NCBI RefSeq assembly: GCF_002197685.1
Contig: NZ_NBBI01000008.1
Span: forward strand, 1-64,000
Origin: Sphingomonas dokdonensis
GTDB taxonomy: Bacteria; Pseudomonadota; Alphaproteobacteria; Sphingomonadales; Sphingomonadaceae
Direction: 5' to 3'
DNA: 64,000 nucleotides
In this document: piece after piece, positions 5,822-13,521 of the stretch
Layout of the letters: the number at the start of each line of letters is the position of its first letter
How positions within the stretch are numbered: the stretch's first letter is position 1
Notes under the pieces: generated by a model
The model's database searches: none
Told to the model about the DNA's origin: nothing
What the model saw: only the letters and a program-made list of their open reading frames with translations
Made by a program: the position numbers and the translations under genes

Positions 5822-8491
5822 TCAGATGATCAGATCTATGCCTGCGGCCTGCGCCGTACTTATGATAAGTGCGTCGATTTCCATCCCGACTGGCTCCGCG
5901 ATCTCTCCTGTATCCCCCAAATCTAGTCTCTGCCGCGCGAGATCTGCAAGCTCCTGTATGACATCCGGATTGTCGAGCACCGCCGTTAAAACCGGCAGAC
6001 TGCTAAGCACTCCTGGCTCAAACTTGAAGAAATCGCCACGAAAGGTTGGAGCCTGTTGTTCAGCAAAGCGGCTGATTACGGGGCTGTTCAAGTAAGCTAG
6101 CAGCGGCAACGTGAGATCTGGATCCGCCGGCACGACCGCGGTTCCGCCGACGAGAAAGGTTGTTCCTGCCACATCGGCTGCAAAAGCAGTTGCAGGCGCC
6201 AAGTCGCGTATTAGAAGCTTCGGGCGCCGCAACCATTTTTCGTCACGTGGGCGAATGAGCTGGTAGTGCTCGGCACCAGTCCCACTAAGGCTGGAGCGCG
6301 CGGCGAGAATGTCGCGATATGCCCACAGGTACTCTTGGGTGCGTGGGTACCGCTCTCGAAGTTCAAGCTCGGAAATAGCTCGGTTGCCCCGATACGGGTA
6401 CAGCAGCCTGCGTACAGGGTTGACCTCCGTGAAGCGGGCAAGCTCAGAGCCGAACACCACCGGCTCAAGCAGATCTGTTTCGATGAACCACTGTTCACCC
6501 AGGCCGTTTGTCACTCGCGCTAATGACGACCCATCATCTTCCAGCACTTCCAGAACGAAGATGTCGTTAGCTCCTGTTCGGATGCCTTGCTTGACCGTTG
6601 CAATGTCTCCGAGGCGGATTGAGGCGTCGTCAAGGAGGACACGGACCCGCTGTTCACGCACCGATAGCAGCTGCCAAGGTCTAGCCCCTGGATGCCGAGC
6701 ATCATACGAAACTAGCTGACTCTCGTGGTTTCCGACGTCACCGGCCTCGGCTTCGAGGAGCTCCGAAGTCATAAAGTCGGCATCTAGCGAGCGAACGGTA
6801 ATAGCCCGGACCGGCAGATGACTCCTTTGGTCTTCGGTCTTTCGAGCTACGATGCACCCAACGTATGCGTCGGCATCGAAGAGCTTTGTGGACCCGAAAT
6901 CGACAATAACGTCCATGTGACACTGAGACGTCAAAACGTGCCTGAGCGGTTCTGCACTTTTGTTGATGAAAAGCCGGTTCGGGATCACAAGGCCAAGCAC
7001 GCCCTCCGGGTTGAGGATCTGGATCGCTCGTTCAACGAAGAGTGAGGAAAAGTCGTACCGACCTCGTGCTGTCGCGTACGTAGCTTCGAGCTGCTCTCGG
7101 TTGGTCACAAGAGTGGTCGCGAGAAAAGGCGGGTTACCGAGCACTACATCGTACTCGCCCTGGAGATCGCCCCATGTTTCGGAGTTCAGGCCATCAGCCT
7201 GTCGGACGAACTGAGACAGGTTCGGCAACGGCAGGGCGTCAGGTTCCTCAATGAGCCTCTGCCACAGGTGGAGACGAGCTGCGGTAACTGCCTTTGCGTC
7301 GACATCGATCCCAACTATGTGACCACCTTCGACGATTTCACGTCCCCAAGCTCTATTCGGGTTCTGTCGTTTCAGATGGATGAGCAGCTGATCGACGGCT
7401 GCGACAAGGAACGATCCTGAGCCACAAGCGAAATCGATGACGCGTGGTATCGTCCCTTCCTGTTGATGCTCGAAGGCCCTGTTCAGGCAAGTCGTCGCCA
7501 AATATGTCGTGAGGAAGCGTGGGGTGTAATACGCGCCTGCTGATTTTCGGATGCTAAGCCGCTCGACACCGCGTTGTGGCTGAGCAAAAAGCTCGCTTTG
7601 CGCTGGCAGTGGAGCGGGCTGCATGACTGTCGACAAGTACTTCTCGTATGCCGACCCAAGCACATCAGCACTGATCCACGAAAAATCGTAGCGAACGTCA
7701 CGGCCGGGTACGCGCGCCGGAAAATAGAGGTCGCGTATGACGCCGCTTAGAATGAAAGGCTCGATCGCTTCGGCGGCGTCGTCAGCAAATAAGTCACTGC
7801 CGATGTGTCGTTGAGCGCGACAGAAAATTTGTGTCCATAAATCTCGATCAAACGAGTCAGGAGAGGTTGCCGTGTCGAGGACGCTAGGCATTGACCGGTC
7901 GAGCCCACGGTCTTCGACAGTTCGTAGCACAAACAACTGCGCATAGAGCGTCTGCAGTTGCGCATCTATCCGAGAGACAGTTCCTCGAGAGTAGCGCACG
8001 GCTTTTTCACGCCACGCGTCCAGCCGCTCGACTAGCGCCTCGTCCACGGGTTTGAGGAACGCGGTCGGCCGCTCGTAGTCGAGTAGACGCCGAGCTGGCT
8101 CGCCTTGGCGTACGGCTTCTGGGAAGAAGGCATCAAGCAGCCTGCCTTCTCGAGCGAATGTCGAGCCGTTGATTGGCGGTAGGCGGTACCAACGCTCGTC
8201 CCGAAGCCAGCGAGCGCTAAGAACATGGATGCCAGCGCTGTCCGCTACCATCCCCCAATGAGAAGAGGCATGGTAGCCGTACAAAGATACGGCGTCGAGC
8301 TCCTCTCGGGTGGCTTGTCCTTCGAAATGGGAAAAGACGATCGCACTTTCGCCGTCGAGGTGCGCGTTCTGGATCGAGATCGGGCGGCCCGACGCCCCGG
8401 TGATCTCGCGACTAATCAGCTGGTCGCCTGACCACCCCATTGCGGCGGCCAAGTGCTCCGGCGCTTCTATCTGAAATTGCCTAAATTGCAC
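5822..8491 (-). CDS. Type IIG-like N6-adenine DNA methyltransferase (889 aa)
   Basis: Large class-gamma-type adenine methyltransferase with its own target-recognition region. It shows a motif-X-like SAGAYYTPRF (317-326), SAM motif I DFACGSGSF (353-361), GIDVDAKAV (394-402) and catalytic motif IV GNPPF (452-456). The C-terminal part (about 610-850) looks like a TaqI/Eco57I-type specificity domain. The N-terminal region (about 45-100) aligns in plan with the PD-(D/E)xK nuclease of type IIG enzymes, ending HWGMVADSAGIHVL, but where the family has E-x-K the sequence reads IVFSHFEG, so cleavage residues seem lost. Starts at a GTG (8491). A PIN protein follows directly. This may be restriction-modification, BREX-like or another defence; no other known system genes are seen. 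Confidence 0.85.
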   Translation of the reverse strand: MQFRQFQIEAPEHLAAAMGWSGDQLISREITGASGRPISIQNAHLDGESAIVFSHFEGQATREELDAVSLYGYHASSHWGMVADSAGIHVLSARWLRDERWYRLPPINGSTFAREGRLLDAFFPEAVRQGEPARRLLDYERPTAFLKPVDEALVERLDAWREKAVRYSRGTVSRIDAQLQTLYAQLFVLRTVEDRGLDRSMPSVLDTATSPDSFDRDLWTQIFCRAQRHIGSDLFADDAAEAIEPFILSGVIRDLYFPARVPGRDVRYDFSWISADVLGSAYEKYLSTVMQPAPLPAQSELFAQPQRGVERLSIRKSAGAYYTPRFLTTYLATTCLNRAFEHQQEGTIPRVIDFACGSGSFLVAAVDQLLIHLKRQNPNRAWGREIVEGGHIVGIDVDAKAVTAARLHLWQRLIEEPDALPLPNLSQFVRQADGLNSETWGDLQGEYDVVLGNPPFLATTLVTNREQLEATYATARGRYDFSSLFVERAIQILNPEGVLGLVIPNRLFINKSAEPLRHVLTSQCHMDVIVDFGSTKLFDADAYVGCIVARKTEDQRSHLPVRAITVRSLDADFMTSELLEAEAGDVGNHESQLVSYDARHPGARPWQLLSVREQRVRVLLDDASIRLGDIATVKQGIRTGANDIFVLEVLEDDGSSLARVTNGLGEQWFIETDLLEPVVFGSELARFTEVNPVRRLLYPYRGNRAISELELRERYPRTQEYLWAYRDILAARSSLSGTGAEHYQLIRPRDEKWLRRPKLLIRDLAPATAFAADVAGTTFLVGGTAVVPADPDLTLPLLAYLNSPVISRFAEQQAPTFRGDFFKFEPGVLSSLPVLTAVLDNPDVIQELADLARQRLDLGDTGEIAEPVGMEIDALIISTAQAAGIDLII

Positions 8492-8591
8492 GCCACGGTC
8501 CCATTCAACTGAGGTGCTGCCCTATCACCTAGTCGGCAGCTTAGAAACGTAGCACGACGGTCATCAACAAGATGCCTTTGGACAATAGATT

Positions 8592-8664
8592 GGCGGAGGT
8601 GCCCTCCGCCCCGGTCACCAAAGGAGCGCCAGAACCGGGTCGACGTCCGCTCATGGGCGCGATT
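8592..8664. repeat. Dispersed hairpin repeat, copy 5
   Basis: GGCGGAG (8592-8598) pairs with CTCCGCC (8604-8610) and continues CCGGTCACC, as in copy 1. About 35 bases on it has GACGTCCGCTCATGGGCG, the second module. It lies in the 280-base gap upstream of the methyltransferase gene, which otherwise holds no recognised gene. Confidence 0.6.
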
Positions 8665-8772
8665 TCGGTGCAATTACCCGAGGCATGTGCTATCTAGCTG
8701 GCACCGCACGGCACGTCCTGAGCGATGTGCGGCTGAGAGCCCGCTGCTCCCGCTCTGATAGGGAGGCGAGTC

Positions 8773-9087
8773 GTGGATCTCAACTATTTGCTCGGCCGCG
8801 AACAGCAAGCTTTGTACATGGCGGCCACGTCACTTTCGTCGAGCGCTCGTATGGCGCATCGGGCGTTTGCGAAAGCTTATGGGGTGATAATTGCGGACAG
8901 TGGCTTTCCCCACCGGAACAACAGCGCTCAACGTGACCCAGTAGCTCCGCAATCATCTGCGGCGGAGAACCAAGACCGAATTGATGATTGGGAAAGCGAA
9001 GGCGGCAGCGTCAGACCCAAGCCGACGACGCATGTCGGGTCAGTCGTTCAGCAACAAGCAAAACGTGCTGAGGAACCCAAATCATGA
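8773..9087 (+). CDS. Small hypothetical protein of the MDLNYLL type (104 aa)
   Basis: Begins with GTG after a GGGAGG ribosome binding site. Residues 1-47 (MDLNYLLGREQQALYMA, then a helical segment with Ala/Arg/Tyr) resemble a small protein family that is abundant and of unknown function in sphingomonads. The C-terminal half (after about residue 50) is polar, Gln/Pro/Ser-rich and probably disordered. Its stop overlaps the start of the next gene (ATGA), so both form an operon. Confidence 0.65.
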   Translation: MDLNYLLGREQQALYMAATSLSSSARMAHRAFAKAYGVIIADSGFPHRNNSAQRDPVAPQSSAAENQDRIDDWESEGGSVRPKPTTHVGSVVQQQAKRAEEPKS

Positions 9088-9269
9088 GCATCTTGCCTCG
9101 GATTGGCCGATCGCACCTCGACGCAGCTGCAGAAGAAGGTCGCAATGCCGCCCAGGAGCCATCCGCCGACGAAGATGCTTGCCCCTACCTCAGTAACGAT
9201 CAACCGATGACACGCCACGCTTGGCTACGGGGCTTTCGAGAAGCCTGGAGCGCCCGCTTAAAACGATAA
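9084..9269 (+). CDS. Rmf/CrpP-fold small protein (61 aa)
   Basis: Short basic protein with the family layout: AAAEEGRNAAQE, then CPY (residues 33-35), then RHAWLRGFREAW near the C-terminus. This layout is shared by ribosome-modulation-factor-like and CrpP-like proteins of mobile elements. Translationally coupled by a 4-base ATGA overlap to the gene before it. Members are suggested to bind ribosomes or other nucleic-acid complexes; CrpP itself was linked to quinolone response, but nothing here supports a drug role. Confidence 0.6.
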   Translation: MSILPRIGRSHLDAAAEEGRNAAQEPSADEDACPYLSNDQPMTRHAWLRGFREAWSARLKR

Positions 9270-9341
9270 CTAGGTGACGTCGCTTCGGCTGAAATTGGCG
9301 CCATCGCTCTGGCTACGGTAAAACGACGTAACTGCAGGCTT

Positions 9342-9704
9342 TCAACGCTGCACCGCCGGCTGATCGACGGCAGGATGCGAGGGCTTGTGCGTGTCACCGG
9401 CCATGCGCCGAACAAGCAAGAGAAGTGCGTCACGAGCGGGTTGGTCGAGGCGAGTGGCGAGGTCGAGCAGCTCTGCCGCCCAGCCTTCCACGGCGAGTTC
9501 CTGGCGGACCCCGGTGAGGATATAAGCGGCATCGACGCCGTTGACCGCTAGACGCTGCAGGTAGGCAGAGTCAGGCGAGCGCGTCGCTTGCTCATAGGTA
9601 TATTGGGTGTTGCGAGACACGCCGCCCAAAGCTGCAAATTCGGCCTGGTTAAGACCGCGCAGCTCGCGCGTGCGTCGCAGACGAGCAGCTAATTCACCGT
9701 CCAC
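9342..9704 (-). CDS. XRE-family phage-type repressor (120 aa)
   Basis: Helix-turn-helix protein (residues 5-60: LRRTRELRGLNQAEFAALGG with VSRNTQYTYEQATRSP as recognition region), followed by a helical C-terminal segment with no protease Ser/Lys dyad visible. It faces a divergent Cro-like gene across a 75-base region that contains three TGCCTCGTT-type half-sites, the arrangement of a phage immunity switch. Starts with GTG. Likely keeps the module at 9.7-13.2 kb silent; whether it responds to DNA damage cannot be read from the sequence. Confidence 0.8.
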   Translation of the reverse strand: MDGELAARLRRTRELRGLNQAEFAALGGVSRNTQYTYEQATRSPDSAYLQRLAVNGVDAAYILTGVRQELAVEGWAAELLDLATRLDQPARDALLLLVRRMAGDTHKPSHPAVDQPAVQR

Positions 9705-9723
9705 GATACATCCGCATTGACTC

Positions 9724-9772
9724 TGCCTCGTTCGCGATGCACAAATGCCTCATCAGTATCCACAACGAGGCA
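9724..9772. promoter_or_regulatory. Three-half-site operator between divergent regulators
   Basis: TGCCTCGTT (9724-9732), TGCCTCATC (9746-9754) and the inverse AACGAGGCA (9764-9772) lie between the repressor and the Cro-like gene. The outer pair forms a perfect 9-base inverted repeat. This is the expected binding platform for the repressor and Cro-like protein. Confidence 0.55.
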
Positions 9773-9778
9773 TGACAG

Positions 9779-10057
9779 ATGCCGCACGATTCGCAATCGC
9801 CGGAAAGCAGCGGCAGCGCCGCGCCTGCGCAGGTTCGCCGTGCGGCGGTGCACGCCGACATGCGCAGCCGCGGGCAGACGATCGCGAGCTGGGCGGACGA
9901 ACACGGCTACTCCCGCCGCACCGTCTATCACGTGCTCTCGGGTCGTCTGCAGGGCCACTTCGGCATCAGCCACAACATCGCCATCCGCCTTGGCCTCAAG
10001 GCCGGCGAGCTCGACCCCGCTGCCGAGCCGGGCGCTTGCATCGGAGACGCGGTGTGA
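9779..10057 (+). CDS. Cro-like DNA-binding protein, BcepMu gp16 type (92 aa)
   Basis: The central part (residues 22-75) is a helix-turn-helix: RGQTIASWADEHGYSRRTVY followed by HVLSGRLQGHFGISHNIAIR and LGLKAG. This matches the 'phage-associated protein, BcepMu gp16' family, which occupies the Cro position opposite a repressor. GAGG precedes the ATG at about twelve bases. Its stop shares one base with the next start (TGATG). Confidence 0.75.
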   Translation: MPHDSQSPESSGSAAPAQVRRAAVHADMRSRGQTIASWADEHGYSRRTVYHVLSGRLQGHFGISHNIAIRLGLKAGELDPAAEPGACIGDAV

Positions 10058-10518
10058 TGAACATACTCACCCCCGATCAGCAAGCATTTCACCCCACTAC
10101 GGCGCAGCGGCGGCTTGATCGCTATCGGGCGTTGCAGGCTGGGCTTGATGCAACTGCGGTTCGCGGCATCGCCACAGGCGCCAGCCTGGACTTCGACCGT
10201 GCCGACTACGCCCTTGAACGGCTCGTAAAGGCCCAAATCGAATTTGCTGAGGCGCAGCTTCGTGCGACCGAGAGGCACACAGCCGAAGAGGCAATCGACC
10301 CGCATGAGGCGCCGACCCGTTCTCATCTGAGCCTGAACGAGGCGCGAGAAGCGTCGGCGCGAAGCGGAAACGAAGCGGAAGATACTTCGGGCGATCTCGA
10401 TGCACGCAGCGTTCGAATTGCATGCCTCCGCTTCGCGACTGAGCACGCGCGCGGTGATGCCGCGATCGCGACGGCCGAGCGGATGGCGCGGTTCGTGCTG
10501 GAAGGTCAGGTTGTATGA
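10057..10518 (+). CDS. Phage-island hypothetical protein (153 aa)
   Basis: Translationally coupled to the Cro-like gene (TGATG). Soluble, helical protein with QRRLDRYRALQAGL, an acidic middle and a C-terminal RFATEHARGDAAIATAERMA. No recognised domain. The first helix could contact DNA or a replication protein, but there is no motif to decide. Convergent with the following minus-strand gene. Confidence 0.6.
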   Translation: MNILTPDQQAFHPTTAQRRLDRYRALQAGLDATAVRGIATGASLDFDRADYALERLVKAQIEFAEAQLRATERHTAEEAIDPHEAPTRSHLSLNEAREASARSGNEAEDTSGDLDARSVRIACLRFATEHARGDAAIATAERMARFVLEGQVV

Positions 10519-10526
10519 GTGGCGCG

Positions 10527-10751
10527 TCAGCTTTCGCCGGCGTCGGCCGCCTCGGTGCCCACACCGGTCGTGACGAAGGCGAGATAATGCTCGTACGTCG
10601 CTTGCACCGCCAGACGAGGGTTGTTCATTCGAGCGATCAGCTTCTGCAGCTTTGTGTCCGCGCCCCCGTTCGCCGCCGCGCGAAGCGCCACTTCCGCCTG
10701 CGTCAACGTCGCGGCCACAATCGCGGCTGCATCGCCCTGAACCTTGTGCAT
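10527..10751 (-). CDS. Small hypothetical protein (74 aa)
   Basis: Starts MHKVQGDAAAIVAATLTQ after a good AAGGG ribosome binding site, which decides for the ATG at 10751 over the in-frame start at 10835. It continues with two short helices, KLQKLIARMNNPRLAVQATY, and ends in an acidic tail. No known family. It reads against the surrounding phage-type genes, so it may be expressed in the silent state together with the repressor. Confidence 0.55.
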   Translation of the reverse strand: MHKVQGDAAAIVAATLTQAEVALRAAANGGADTKLQKLIARMNNPRLAVQATYEHYLAFVTTGVGTEAADAGES

Positions 10752-10934
10752 GGAATTGCCCTTCGTGCTGGAGTCGATAACCGCACGATAGCCGGAAGGG
10801 GTCGGGCGTCCAGCCCGGCCCCGGAAGGCGCGCACCCCTCATCCTCTTTCGGCCGTTGGCAGACCGGCCGGAACCCGCGTTGGGCGACGCGGGACGTGTG
10901 TCTGTCGCATTGCATAGTGCTCCCCAGGGAGGGC

Positions 10935-10970
10935 GGCGCCGGTGCTTTAGCCGCGCCGGCGCCGTCTTTT
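10935..10970 (+). terminator. Leader hairpin followed by TCTTTT
   Basis: GGCGCCGG (10935-10942) pairs with CCGGCGCC (10956-10963), followed by GTCTTTT, 18 bases before the CII-like start. In this position it would end transcripts before the gene, so it may serve as an attenuator. Antitermination is a guess. Confidence 0.5.
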
Positions 10971-10987
10971 CCCGCGAGTGCTTGCAA

Positions 10988-11515
10988 ATGTCCCTCGGAA
11001 ACGAGACATCCGTTTCTCATCGTGCCGCACCGGTGACGCACGCCCGCGCTCCCGGCTCGATCGAACAGGCACTCGACCGGATCGCCGGCGACCCGCTCGT
11101 CGGCGGCTGGGCTGCAATGGCGACGATCGTCGAGCGCGGCGAAAGCACGGTGCGCAACTGGGCCAATCCGACCACGCCCGAGTCGATCCCGCTCGATCTG
11201 GCGCTGCGCCTCGACCTCGCCTGGCAGAAGGCCGGCCTGGTCGGTGCCCCGATCCGAGACGCGTACAACGGCCTCGCCGATCAGCTGCGCGAAGCCGAGT
11301 TCGGCTGTCAGATGGAGCTGCTGCGCGCCGCCGCGGTCTTCGCCCGTGAAAATGGCGAGGCCGAGGAATGGGCGATGCTGGCGGCGCTGCCCGAGGCGAC
11401 CGTGGCCGACATCGACAAGGCAGTGCAGGAAACCAGCCACGCGGTAGCGCACGGTCAGGGCCTGCTGAGCATCTATCGCCGGCTGCGCCGTTCGCGCTCC
11501 CGCGGCCCGCCCTGA
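10988..11515 (+). CDS. CII-like phage regulatory protein (175 aa)
   Basis: DNA-binding protein of the phage CII/CP76 type. Residues 24-80 show SIEQALDRIAGDP, MATIVERGESTVRNWANP and LDLALRLDLAWQKAG, the layout of a helix-turn-helix where paired subunits activate early promoters. The C-terminal half is helical with an Arg-rich end. The start MSLGNETSVSH at 10988 is chosen; longer readings cross the terminator hairpin. It probably switches on the chain of small genes that follows. Confidence 0.65.
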   Translation: MSLGNETSVSHRAAPVTHARAPGSIEQALDRIAGDPLVGGWAAMATIVERGESTVRNWANPTTPESIPLDLALRLDLAWQKAGLVGAPIRDAYNGLADQLREAEFGCQMELLRAAAVFARENGEAEEWAMLAALPEATVADIDKAVQETSHAVAHGQGLLSIYRRLRRSRSRGPP

Positions 11516-11637
11516 TCTAACCGGGCCGGCTCGGCCGCAGCGCCCGTCACTGCCGAGTTTTTCCCCTTTCCGCACCTGCCGCCCGCGTCGCCTTCTCGCG
11601 CTTCGCGGAGCGGCTTTGTGCTGCCTGGACGCTGCCG

Positions 11638-12084
11638 ATGCCGACGATCGCTGAAGCCCGCACCACCTGGACCGCAACGGTCAGGTTCACGCCGGGTTCG
11701 TACCTGAAGACGCGCCGCACGGCGCAGCTGCTCAGCGTGCATGACGTGGCGGCGCGCATCGCGACGCACCCGCACCTGCCCGAGCACGACCTGGTGGCGT
11801 GGCTTGAGCGGATCGAGGCGGATGTGGTGCCGGCGTCCATCCACACGATTGACGCGCTGCGCAGCGTCTACCGCTTCGATCGCTCGGTGCTCGACAGCCT
11901 GGCCGCGATCGCGCGCGGCGAGCGCGATCCGATCCACACGCCGCGGATCTGCCGCATCTGCGCCTGCAGCTGGCGCTGCTCGTGCAGGCGCGACGGCGAG
12001 GAATGTGGCTGGGTCGCTGGGCAGGATCTCTGCACCGCGTGCGAGCAGCGCGCCGTGCCCTCGACGGGGGCAGCAGCGGAGTGA
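11638..12084 (+). CDS. Phage protein with C-terminal zinc-finger cysteines (148 aa)
   Basis: The N-terminal half (residues 20-95) is helical and resembles a Cro/XRE-type domain. The C-terminus carries eight cysteines (105, 108, 110, 114, 116, 123, 132, 135) in the pattern CRICAC...CGW...DLCTAC, which is typical of small zinc-binding phage proteins. Likely binds DNA or a polymerase component. Its stop overlaps the next start (GTGA), beginning a chain of four overlapping genes. The ribosome binding site is weak. Confidence 0.6.
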   Translation: MPTIAEARTTWTATVRFTPGSYLKTRRTAQLLSVHDVAARIATHPHLPEHDLVAWLERIEADVVPASIHTIDALRSVYRFDRSVLDSLAAIARGERDPIHTPRICRICACSWRCSCRRDGEECGWVAGQDLCTACEQRAVPSTGAAAE

Positions 12085-12263
12085 CGAAGGTCCGCCTCCG
12101 GGTCCGGGTCGCGCTGGTGATGATCGCCTTTGCGCTCGGCGTCGCAATCGCCGCGCGAGCCGGACGCGACCGCGGCGACGTGCCTGCCCTCTTTCTGATC
12201 GTCGCGATGCTCGCCGCCGCGACGGCCGACTTCATCATCCACAAACGGGAGCGCCGCTCATGA
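12081..12263 (+). CDS. Small membrane protein (60 aa)
   Basis: Starts with GTG overlapping the previous stop. Two hydrophobic segments (about residues 8-21 and 31-46: VALVMIAFALGVAIA and PALFLIVAMLAAATADFII) separated by a charged turn predict a two-helix inner-membrane hairpin; the tail is HKRERRS. The phage-module setting suggests a lysis or superinfection role, but nothing decides. Confidence 0.55.
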   Translation: MTKVRLRVRVALVMIAFALGVAIAARAGRDRGDVPALFLIVAMLAAATADFIIHKRERRS

Positions 12264-12481
12264 GCCTGCACCGCCAGCTGGATCTCGCCCAGCCATTTCT
12301 TCCCGACCTTCACTCGATCGCGTGCGACTGCGCCAGCTGCGAGGCGGAGCGCGACGAACCGACCTTGCTCCGCTCGCTCGGCGAGAGCGTCGTGCTCGGT
12401 GCCGGCGCCGTCATCCTCGGCCAGGTCGTCGGCCACCTGCTCGACGCCGCCGGCATCCTCGCGCTGATGGGGATCGGCTGA
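12260..12481 (+). CDS. Small hypothetical protein (73 aa)
   Basis: Coupled by ATGA to the preceding membrane gene. It has a CDCASCEAE cysteine cluster (about residues 22-30) and a hydrophobic C-terminal helix (GAVILGQVVGHLLDAAGILALMG), so it may be membrane-anchored. No family recognised. Overlap on both sides supports it as a real gene. Confidence 0.5.
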   Translation: MSLHRQLDLAQPFLPDLHSIACDCASCEAERDEPTLLRSLGESVVLGAGAVILGQVVGHLLDAAGILALMGIG

Positions 12482-12966
12482 TGGCCGAGGAACGCTGCAC
12501 AAGTGTGAACGCCGCTGCGTCTGTCGCAGATGCGATTGCCACGTTGGACGCGCTGAGCCGTACGCGTGCGCTCACCCACGACGAGTCGCTGCGGCTGGAG
12601 CGCCTGCTCAACCGTCAGAACGCGTCGGCACCGGCGAAACGGCGACCGCGTATAGGTCGCCGACCACGGCCAGTGCCGCCGTCCATCGAGGAGCGCGTCC
12701 GTACCACATTGGCCTCTATGCGCGCCGACTTTATGGCGCCTCGCGCGATCTATCTTGCCCCCGACGACCTGGTCGCGGCCACGGAGCTGGGTTTCCGCGA
12801 AGCGATAGACGGCGTGCCGATCAGACCGACGCGCGGTCGCGCCCGATCGTGCATCTACTCGAAGCAGGGCGTCGCACGCTCCCTGGGACAGCGCGGCGCT
12901 GGCGCCGTCCCCTACCCCTTCATCGCCAGCTCGTCGCCGACCGGCGCCAAGAGGATCATCCCATGA
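12481..12966 (+). CDS. Phage-island hypothetical protein (161 aa)
   Basis: Start shares one base with the previous stop (TGATG) and the end overlaps alpA by ATGA. The N-terminal helical part (ASVADAIATLDALSRTRALT) is followed by a strongly basic linker (KRRPRIGRRPRPVP) and a C-terminal region with RAIYLAPDDLVAATELGF. The basic stretch suggests nucleic-acid binding. Not recognised. Confidence 0.5.
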   Translation: MAEERCTSVNAAASVADAIATLDALSRTRALTHDESLRLERLLNRQNASAPAKRRPRIGRRPRPVPPSIEERVRTTLASMRADFMAPRAIYLAPDDLVAATELGFREAIDGVPIRPTRGRARSCIYSKQGVARSLGQRGAGAVPYPFIASSSPTGAKRIIP

Positions 12967-13160
12967 ACGCCGATCGCGGCCGCTTCTTGCGGGCAAATGA
13001 CGTCATCCGAGAAACCGGATTGAGCCGCACCACGATCTACCGGCGCGAGCGCGAGGGCAACTTCCCGAAGCGCGTGCGCCTGAGCACCAACGCGATGGGC
13101 TGGTGGTCGGTCGATATCGACAGGTGGAAAGAGGAGCGGCTCGGCGTCGAGTTGCACTGA
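12963..13160 (+). CDS. AlpA-family regulator/excisionase-like (65 aa)
   Basis: Small winged-helix protein of the AlpA/MerR-like phage regulatory family: FLRANDVIRETGLSRTTIYR is the helix-turn-helix, with a REGNFPKRVRL loop and W-x-S-V-D-I-D-x-W at the end. AlpA proteins activate integrase expression or act as excision factors for P4-type islands. It is the last gene of the phage-type chain, with GGGGGTAT repeats 20 bases beyond, so it could control the P4-type integrase at the left end if both belong to one element. Confidence 0.8.
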   Translation: MNADRGRFLRANDVIRETGLSRTTIYRREREGNFPKRVRLSTNAMGWWSVDIDRWKEERLGVELH

Positions 13161-13179
13161 CCTCAACCCGATGAAGGTT

Positions 13180-13199
13180 GGGGGTATTTCAGGGGGTAT
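13180..13199. repeat. GGGGGTAT direct repeats, possible integrase arm sites
   Basis: GGGGGTAT occurs at 13180-13187 and 13192-13199 (period 12) just after the AlpA gene. Paired G-rich direct repeats like this are common next to P4-type integrase attachment sites. No tRNA end is found beside them, so the element boundary is not fixed. The 360-base gap 13161-13521 otherwise holds a sphingomonad hairpin and the sodB terminator. Confidence 0.4.
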
Positions 13200-13352
13200 C
13201 GCTCAACCGACAATTCTCAAATTCCCCCTGCTATCAGCAGGATGTATCAGATGCGCGCGATCCTACTCAGGGAGCCAGCGGGGCCTGATCCCCGCGCGCA
13301 TTACGCCAGCGACGATCCACTTCCCCACGCAACGGTTACCCTTCAGGCCGTC

Positions 13353-13373
13353 ACCCTGAACTCGTTTCAGGGT
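13353..13373. repeat. Sphingomonad intergenic hairpin
   Basis: ACCCTGAA-CTCGT-TTCAGGGT is a perfect 8-base inverted repeat. From memory, this short palindrome recurs in intergenic regions of sphingomonads. Only one copy was noticed in this window. Confidence 0.5.
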
Positions 13374-13464
13374 CCACGTCCCCGCACGCGACGACGCTGC
13401 TGGCGGCCCGATGGCTGCTGAACCAGGCGCAGCATGGCGTACGCCACCGATCGCTAACACCAAC

Positions 13465-13494
13465 GAAAAAGGGGCAGGCCGTCAGGCCCACCCC
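13465..13494 (-). terminator. Rho-independent terminator of sodB
   Basis: On the minus strand GGGGTGGGCC and GGCCTGCCCC form a stem around TGAC, followed by TTTTT. It lies 28 bases past the sodB stop. Confidence 0.85.
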
Positions 13495-13521
13495 TCTTGC
13501 GTGCATAAGCGTCAGGAAGGC

